Part shown: positions 38,205-42,793 of the stretch, piece after piece
Layout: each line of letters starts with the position of its first letter
Position numbering within the stretch: the stretch's first letter is position 1
Source of the DNA: a virus
Virus record (IMG/VR): IMGVR_UViG_3300028030_000028
Span: 1 to 42,793 of that record
Length of the DNA stretch: 42,793 nt
Direction: 5' to 3' (one strand)
Made by a program: the position numbers and the translations under genes
The notes under the pieces: generated by a model
The model's database searches: none
What the model saw: only the letters and a program-made list of their open reading frames with translations
What the model was told of the DNA's origin: nothing

Positions 38205-40106
38205 ATGACTATTCAAGAGCACAGCAGTCGAATCTATTATCCTTATACTGGACCCGGGGACTATACCTTTAACTTCCGTATCTATGACGATGTTGATATA
38301 GTCTGTCAGATTCTATTTGCTACTGGAGTTGTTAAGACCCTTGATCTTGGAACTGATTATACGGTTACAGTTCAATCAGGATCCGACGGAGGAACTGTTC
38401 ATACTACATACACTCTAGGCCAGGGGGAGACTGGACAGCTTTATATATCTCGTGGATTGCCAGCTGTTCAATTAACAGACTATGTTAATAACCATCCTTT
38501 TGACGTTGAAATTCTTGAAAAAGACCTTGACTACATAACCATTCTTATTCAAGATGGCCTTCGAGACCTCCATGACGGTACAGTAGCTGCTAACTGGAGA
38601 GGTGACTGGCAAGCAAATACTAAGTACATGGTTAAAGACCTCGTTGTAGCTGGGCCTGATAACAATTGGTATGCTTGTCTAGTCGAGCATACTTCTACTT
38701 CTTCATTTTCAAATGATTTAGCCGCTGGCTATTGGACTTTAGCCTTAGATGCTGGTGGTATTACAGATGACGCTGATCGAGCTGAAACTGCAGCTAATAA
38801 TGCGGCTACTTCTGAAGCTAATGCTGCGACCTCTGAAACTAATGCAGCTCAGTCGGCATCTGACGCTCAAGACTCAGCTGATGATGCCGCCGATTCAGCA
38901 ACGCTAGCTCAGCAAGCTATTGATGATACTCATGCTATTGCTGAAGGTGATAGTATTCGAGTAACTACTAGTGGAACTAACCCAATTACTAGTGAAATTA
39001 GTTTGGCTACCGGCGCAGCCACCTGGTCTGATACTGCCGATTGGAATAGCGACGACTTAGCTGTAGCAGGTAGTGCGCATTGGATAACCCGAGGAGACAC
39101 TCCTAATGGCCCAGGGGATCATGAGTACTTCTATAGTTTCTGTTTCGAGTACGAGACTAAAGACGGTTCTGGAAATCTGACTCAACTAGCTATTGGCTAC
39201 GAAAGCGATAAAATTTTTATGCGCCATCGACATAGTGGTACTTGGTCTAGCTGGGTTGAATTTGCCTCTGAACTCTGGCAAATTACCGAGAACACTACTT
39301 TTTATATTGATAACTCAGGTAATGATAGTACTGGAGATGGTAGTTATGGGAATCCTTGGAAAACGGTTACTCATGCACTAGCCGTGTTAAGCCGTTATCG
39401 CATTACTAATAACGCGCTGGTAACTATACATTTATCAGCAGAAGACCATATAGAACCAACACATGGAAATAATAATGGTTTAACTTGGAGTCATCCTCAA
39501 TCGGAGTCAATACGATTAGTAGGCGCCGATCAAAATGCTAGACTACTGTTTAACACTACTGATGGCGCTGTTACTGGGATTACTGTACGAGTAGGAAATA
39601 CTTTAAATATAACTAATATTACTCTAGTTGGCCCTAGAGTAAATGGGGAATCTCAAGCAAATGATACTACTATACGAGCTATTAAATGTGAGTCAGGGAC
39701 AAAAATAATTTCGACTAGCCTATTGCAAATCGAAAATTTTCTCTCTGGTATGTGGTTAGCTAATTCATACATACGGTGCGGCGTACTTTATATAGCTGGG
39801 TGCCACGACTACTTAACTCTACTAGAAAATAGCGCTGGTTCTATTAAAACTTTAAATTTAATAGGGTATAGCACTTTTGCTGCGTACGGTTTACAGGCTG
39901 ACGGCGGATCGTGTATTAAGATATGGTACTCATTATCAATTATGAATACCACAGTTGCGTGCTACGCACATCAAAGTGGACAAATCTTACTTCCAATATC
40001 AAATATAACTTTAACAGATAATACCACAGATTATAGTCCGCCGGCTTTTACTGGTAGTAATACGCCGATTTGGGGAACAGGAGGTGCGTATATATGGAAA
40101 GCGTAA
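38205..40106 (+). CDS. Tail fibre protein, T7 gp17-type N-terminus
   Basis: 633 aa in three parts. Residues 1 to about 130 match the phage T7 fibre N-terminal domain that attaches to the tail (RIYYPYTGPGDYTFNF, GRxxL-type ISRGLP, YVNNHPFDVEILEKDLDYITILIQD). Residues about 190-245 form an Ala/Asn/Ser/Asp heptad-like segment (TAANNAATSEANAATSE), a trimeric stalk. After about 365, FYIDNSGNDSTGDGSYGNPWKTV begins a right-handed beta-helix of the pectate-lyase type, the likely receptor or polysaccharide-binding part. GGAG precedes the start; the last codons overlap the lipoprotein gene by 13 nt. Confidence 0.9.
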   Translation: MTIQEHSSRIYYPYTGPGDYTFNFRIYDDVDIVCQILFATGVVKTLDLGTDYTVTVQSGSDGGTVHTTYTLGQGETGQLYISRGLPAVQLTDYVNNHPFDVEILEKDLDYITILIQDGLRDLHDGTVAANWRGDWQANTKYMVKDLVVAGPDNNWYACLVEHTSTSSFSNDLAAGYWTLALDAGGITDDADRAETAANNAATSEANAATSETNAAQSASDAQDSADDAADSATLAQQAIDDTHAIAEGDSIRVTTSGTNPITSEISLATGAATWSDTADWNSDDLAVAGSAHWITRGDTPNGPGDHEYFYSFCFEYETKDGSGNLTQLAIGYESDKIFMRHRHSGTWSSWVEFASELWQITENTTFYIDNSGNDSTGDGSYGNPWKTVTHALAVLSRYRITNNALVTIHLSAEDHIEPTHGNNNGLTWSHPQSESIRLVGADQNARLLFNTTDGAVTGITVRVGNTLNITNITLVGPRVNGESQANDTTIRAIKCESGTKIISTSLLQIENFLSGMWLANSYIRCGVLYIAGCHDYLTLLENSAGSIKTLNLIGYSTFAAYGLQADGGSCIKIWYSLSIMNTTVACYAHQSGQILLPISNITLTDNTTDYSPPAFTGSNTPIWGTGGAYIWKA

Positions 40107-40573
40107 AGCGGGTAGTTAGTTTTATCTGTATAGTTTTAACTTTAACTGGCTGTGGATTTAAAGAATACAACTCTGCAGTTCAACAAGATAACCAGGCCAG
40201 GGTGAAAGCCTTTGGCGAAGCCATGTCCAAACAAACTACTGAGGGCGGGAGGTTAGCGGTCGCGTTAATCTTTGCCACGGGTATGGGGCAAACTCCATTG
40301 GCCAAGCCCGAAACGGCTGCAACATATATCCCTCTGGTATCTTCAGCTGTTAGTCCATTTATACCCTTATTTTATGGAGGTAATCGTCATAAAACTACAA
40401 CTTCAGATCTTAAGGCTGGTCGAGATATTTTCTACTATGGAGCGAGAACTGACGCCCACATAAACGGTCCTGAAACTACGACCATTGGCGACAAGAACAA
40501 AATCAAATTAAAAAGAAGTGATGAGCCCAAAAAGATCAAAATTCCGATTGAAGGAACCCAAGATGAGAATTGA
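40094..40573 (+). CDS. Predicted lipoprotein, 159 aa
   Basis: N-terminal signal MESVKRVVSFICIVLTLTGC with lipobox LTGC: the cysteine would be lipidated after cleavage by signal peptidase II. The mature protein has a moderately hydrophobic central part (GGRLAVALIFATGM and YIPLVSSAVSPFIPLFYGG) and a Lys-rich end. ACAGGAGGTG precedes the ATG at 40094. Position next to the small membrane protein at the end of the late operon would suit lysis or superinfection exclusion. It is longer than typical outer-membrane spanins, so that role is only a possibility. Confidence 0.75.
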   Translation: MESVKRVVSFICIVLTLTGCGFKEYNSAVQQDNQARVKAFGEAMSKQTTEGGRLAVALIFATGMGQTPLAKPETAATYIPLVSSAVSPFIPLFYGGNRHKTTTSDLKAGRDIFYYGARTDAHINGPETTTIGDKNKIKLKRSDEPKKIKIPIEGTQDEN

Positions 40574-40781
40574 GGGGATGCTAATGCTGTTTGTAACAGC
40601 ATTAGCAATCGTAGTTTCAGTGTTTGGAGTTCTGCAGTCATACGACAGGGAGACCGCTCAAAGAATAACTAAACTTGAGTCAGAAGTCGAGATGCTTAAA
40701 ACTTCATGTTGTGGTGAAATGTATTATAGATTTGGTCCTTCAAGAACTAATCAAAATACACCGATCGAAGGGCATCCATAA
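40563..40781 (+). CDS. Small membrane protein with coiled coil, 72 aa
   Basis: One membrane helix (MLMLFVTALAIVVSVFGVL, about residues 6-24), then a short coiled coil (ETAQRITKLESEVEMLK) and two adjacent cysteines. The start at 40563 has GAAGGAACC upstream; the open frame to 40518 lacks one. A holin-like or inner-membrane spanin-like protein would look like this, so it is the best lysis-gene candidate in the window, but no family is recognised. It overlaps the lipoprotein gene by 11 nt and the oppositely oriented helicase gene by 35 nt. Confidence 0.68.
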   Translation: MRIEGMLMLFVTALAIVVSVFGVLQSYDRETAQRITKLESEVEMLKTSCCGEMYYRFGPSRTNQNTPIEGHP

Positions 40782-42087
40782 AATTCATATTACATAACTC
40801 TTTATCATGGAGTATCTTCAGGATCTTTTCATCAATAGTACCTTCCATAACCAGGTGGTGGTTGATAACCTTTTCTCGTTGGCCTTGCCGATGTAAGCGA
40901 CCGACTGTTTGGAAGTATTGCTCGAATGACCAAGGGAAAGACATCCACACGAGGATACTCCCGCCCGCTTGTAAATTCAAGCCATGAGAAATAGATCCGG
41001 GATGTACTACCAACAAAGGTAATGAACCAGCGTTCCATTGTGACAGTAATTGATTCCCAGCTTTGGCCCCTAACCCACCATACAAAAATTTCGCTTGGGG
41101 CAATACCCGAGCGATTTGCTTTACACTCCCCCTGTACTGGATACAGCATAATATAGGCTGTCCCGCAGCACTCTCGACAAGTTCCTTCAGAACCATCAAC
41201 TTTGAATTGTGTACCTCTAGCCATTCGTGTTCCTCACTGTATAATCCACCAGCCGTAAACTGACTAAGTTTATTCCCAAGCGTAGCTCTTGAAAACGCAG
41301 CTACGTCTCCTTCTTCTAAGGCCAAACAGAAATTCTTTTCCAGGTCTTTATACATCTTTTTATACTTCTCTGGAAAAGGAACTACTATCCGGTTATTAAC
41401 CATAGGAGGCAGTTCAACGTCAGCATCCTTAAGCTTAATACTTAAGGTTATATCTGAAACCCGCTCATAAATCTCCTTAGACACCCCTGGTCTAATACGA
41501 TACAAACGGACTGTCATACCAGGGTAGGAAAAGGATTCACAATACCGACGTCTAAACGTCGTTATATTCTTCCCTAGTCTTTCCCCCTGGTCTAGCATGT
41601 AATACTGAGACCACAAGTCCATCAACGAATTGGGAGCCGGAGTTGCTGATAATAAGATACGTCGATCAGTAAATAGAGGGCCAGCTAACTTCAGGATCTT
41701 AAAACGCTTAGTCGCATGGCTTTTGATAAAAGTAGATTCATCAAAGACTACATCCCTTGGTCTCCAAGAACATGACTGTTTTGAAAACCAGGGGATACCT
41801 TCGTAATTGAGGATATTGAAATCGTATAACTGATTATGAACTAATGACTTATTCGGTCCATGAAGAACTTGATAAGAGGCTTCAGGATACCATTTTTGTA
41901 TTTCCTCAGGCCAAGTTCTAGTAACAACACGTAATGGAGCCATAACTAAAGCTGGTCGTTTAGCGTGTTTAAAATGTTCTAATACCACCCTAGTCTTACC
42001 AAGCCCCATGTCCATCCATAATGCAGCTATAGGATGGGTCTGTAAGAATTTACAGGCTACTTTTTGGTGTCGTCTTAAAGGTTCCAT
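40747..42087 (-). CDS. SNF2/SF2-type DNA helicase
   Basis: 446 aa with all major SF2/SNF2 motifs: Q-like RHQKVACKFL, Walker A MDMGLGKT (residues 26-33), motif Ia VMAPLRVV, motif II VVFDEST, motif III LLSATP, and in the second lobe VHPGSISHGLNLQ and motif VI QTVGRLHRQGQ. Small single-chain helicases of this kind are common in phages and act in DNA remodelling or replication restart. Shares 13 nt with the 174-aa gene upstream, so it belongs to the same leftward transcript that crosses the contig junction from the ligase. Its 3' end overlaps the last late gene. Confidence 0.93.
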   Translation of the reverse strand: MEPLRRHQKVACKFLQTHPIAALWMDMGLGKTRVVLEHFKHAKRPALVMAPLRVVTRTWPEEIQKWYPEASYQVLHGPNKSLVHNQLYDFNILNYEGIPWFSKQSCSWRPRDVVFDESTFIKSHATKRFKILKLAGPLFTDRRILLSATPAPNSLMDLWSQYYMLDQGERLGKNITTFRRRYCESFSYPGMTVRLYRIRPGVSKEIYERVSDITLSIKLKDADVELPPMVNNRIVVPFPEKYKKMYKDLEKNFCLALEEGDVAAFSRATLGNKLSQFTAGGLYSEEHEWLEVHNSKLMVLKELVESAAGQPILCCIQYRGSVKQIARVLPQAKFLYGGLGAKAGNQLLSQWNAGSLPLLVVHPGSISHGLNLQAGGSILVWMSFPWSFEQYFQTVGRLHRQGQREKVINHHLVMEGTIDEKILKILHDKELCNMNFMDALRSVYFD

Positions 42088-42599
42088 AGTCGCCTCTCAA
42101 TTTCAGTAGGGCCAGGAATATTCTTGATACTCTCTACTCGACGTATATCTTCTTCAGATCGTGGTTGAGTATATGAATCTACCTTGGCATCTGTATACCT
42201 CTTTATAGGCTTATATAAATCATCACAGTCGATTTTGCCGTCTTCCCATTGTTGTAGCTTTTTGCGTAAATAAGTTTCTGAAATTCCAGGGAAATGCTCT
42301 TGTAGCGCCGAAACAAAATTTACGCAGTCTTTCCCTCTCACATATACTTTCTTAGTGAGAGGGAGTCCGTATCGCGCGTTTATGAGAGCCTTTTTCACGA
42401 ATTTACGGAGCTCTTCCAGATTCTTACAGCGCTCAAGATTTGAATAAACACCTGAGGTGGATATACCTAAAAACTTTGCAAACTTAGGGATCGAATCGAA
42501 TACAAGACCATCAAACGATATTCGATATTGCCGTCTCTTTCCCCTCTGGTATGTTGTTATTCTAACATACGACGGCCATGGGATTTTAGGATTTATCAT
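42075..42599 (-). CDS. Hypothetical protein with HTH-like segment, 174 aa
   Basis: Residues about 24-60 (YRISFDGLVFDSIPKFAKFLGISTSGVYSNLERCKNLEEL) look like a strand pair followed by a helix-turn-helix, similar to the NUMOD-like DNA-binding modules of homing endonucleases and regulators; a second helical repeat (FPGISETYLRKKLQQWEDG) may mirror it. No nuclease motif is visible. The start lies 13-14 nt upstream of the ligase stop, without a clear ribosome-binding site, implying re-initiation after ligase translation. Ends 13 nt inside the helicase gene. Function unknown; DNA binding is inferred. Confidence 0.7.
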   Translation of the reverse strand: MINPKIPWPSYVRITTYQRGKRRQYRISFDGLVFDSIPKFAKFLGISTSGVYSNLERCKNLEELRKFVKKALINARYGLPLTKKVYVRGKDCVNFVSALQEHFPGISETYLRKKLQQWEDGKIDCDDLYKPIKRYTDAKVDSYTQPRSEEDIRRVESIKNIPGPTEIERRLWNL

Positions 42600-42793
42600 A
42601 GCGGAGTTCTTTAAACACTGGGAATCTTAAGCTGCCATACGGGGTTTCTTCCATGTAAGCAACTTCGACTATTTTACCAACAATCCGATTAGGGTCGGCC
42701 CAAAAGGTCTGGCGCTCTTCCATCGAAAAGCCTGAACCTACTTTAACCTTCTTGCCTTTATAATCGACAACAATTCCACCAAGCATTCCGGCG
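42546..42793. repeat. Right copy of 248-bp terminal direct repeat
   Basis: Matches 1-248 with one substitution (C at 42666, T at 121). See the left copy for interpretation. Confidence 0.95.
42586..42793 (-). CDS. 3' fragment of the DNA ligase gene (duplicate)
   Basis: Encodes the last 68 or so ligase residues, cut by the contig end. Identical to the left copy, except that Glu replaces Lys at the position equal to residue 331 of the complete gene. Confidence 0.9.
   Translation of the reverse strand, partial: AGMLGGIVVDYKGKKVKVGSGFSMEERQTFWADPNRIVGKIVEVAYMEETPYGSLRFPVFKELRYDKS

Noticed and set aside
38205-40106. Diversity-generating retroelement acting on the tail fibre
   Set aside because: Suspected from the BPP-1-like head genes, but no reverse transcriptase and no template/variable repeat pair were found.
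1-42793. Lysogeny genes, tRNA genes or an own RNA polymerase
   Set aside because: No integrase, repressor, attachment site, cloverleaf tRNA or single-subunit RNA polymerase could be recognised on either strand.

Overview
This window is essentially the whole genome of a short-tailed (podovirus-type) double-stranded DNA phage, written as a linear contig whose last 248 bases repeat its first 248. A tail-tubular A/B pair, T7-type fibre N-terminus, head-tail connector portal, internal (ejection) virion proteins and no tape measure indicate a podovirus. The capsid block (Bbp19-like protein, scaffold, capsid, Bbp16-like cement protein) is of the Bordetella phage BPP-1 type. There is no phage RNA polymerase, and several sigma70-type promoters are visible, so transcription appears to depend on the host. 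A lipobox protein suggests a Gram-negative host. The host genus cannot be named. No integrase, repressor or reverse transcriptase is recognisable.

Layout on the circle: two opposed gene blocks. The replication and nucleotide-metabolism genes are all on the minus strand. Reading leftward they are: two small genes (16065-15386), a noncoding block (15340-14172), a Prim-Pol/VirE-type primase-helicase (14171-11070), many small unknown genes (10949-7892, including two tandem paralogues), a DUF2800 Cas4-like nuclease, an acidic-tailed DNA-binding protein, a DUF5664 protein, ThyX, a MazG/dUTPase-like protein, a DUF2815 ssDNA-binding protein, a family A DNA polymerase, two unknown proteins, a VRR-NUC nuclease and an ATP-dependent DNA ligase. 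Across the contig junction follow an unknown 174-aa protein and an SNF2-type helicase (42087-40747). The virion genes are all on the plus strand from 16582 to 40781: terminase small and large subunits, accessory proteins, portal, Bbp19-like, scaffold, capsid, cement, tail tubular A and B, three to four internal virion proteins (one of 1915 aa), fibre, a lipoprotein and a small membrane protein. The blocks diverge around 16.1-16.6 kb and collide tail to tail at 40747-40781 with a 35-nt overlap.

How the genes fit together: the early block forms a self-contained replisome (primase-helicase, polymerase, ssDNA-binding protein, ligase, nucleases, SNF2 helicase) plus enzymes shaping the nucleotide pool (ThyX, MazG-like, DUF5664). 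The late block builds the capsid and a short ejection tail. I could not recognise an endolysin.

The most interesting non-gene signals are: (1) a short motif, CCTGGT(A/C) or its complement, hand-counted at 52 copies, read in all three codon frames and biased about 2:1 toward the sense strand, and paired into perfect hairpins at four gene borders; (2) a nested array of 37-bp units separated by 10-bp T-tract iterons just upstream of a probably leaderless small-terminase gene; (3) a 0.9-kb noncoding block of stem-loops and degenerate repeats between an intrinsic terminator and two tandem promoters.
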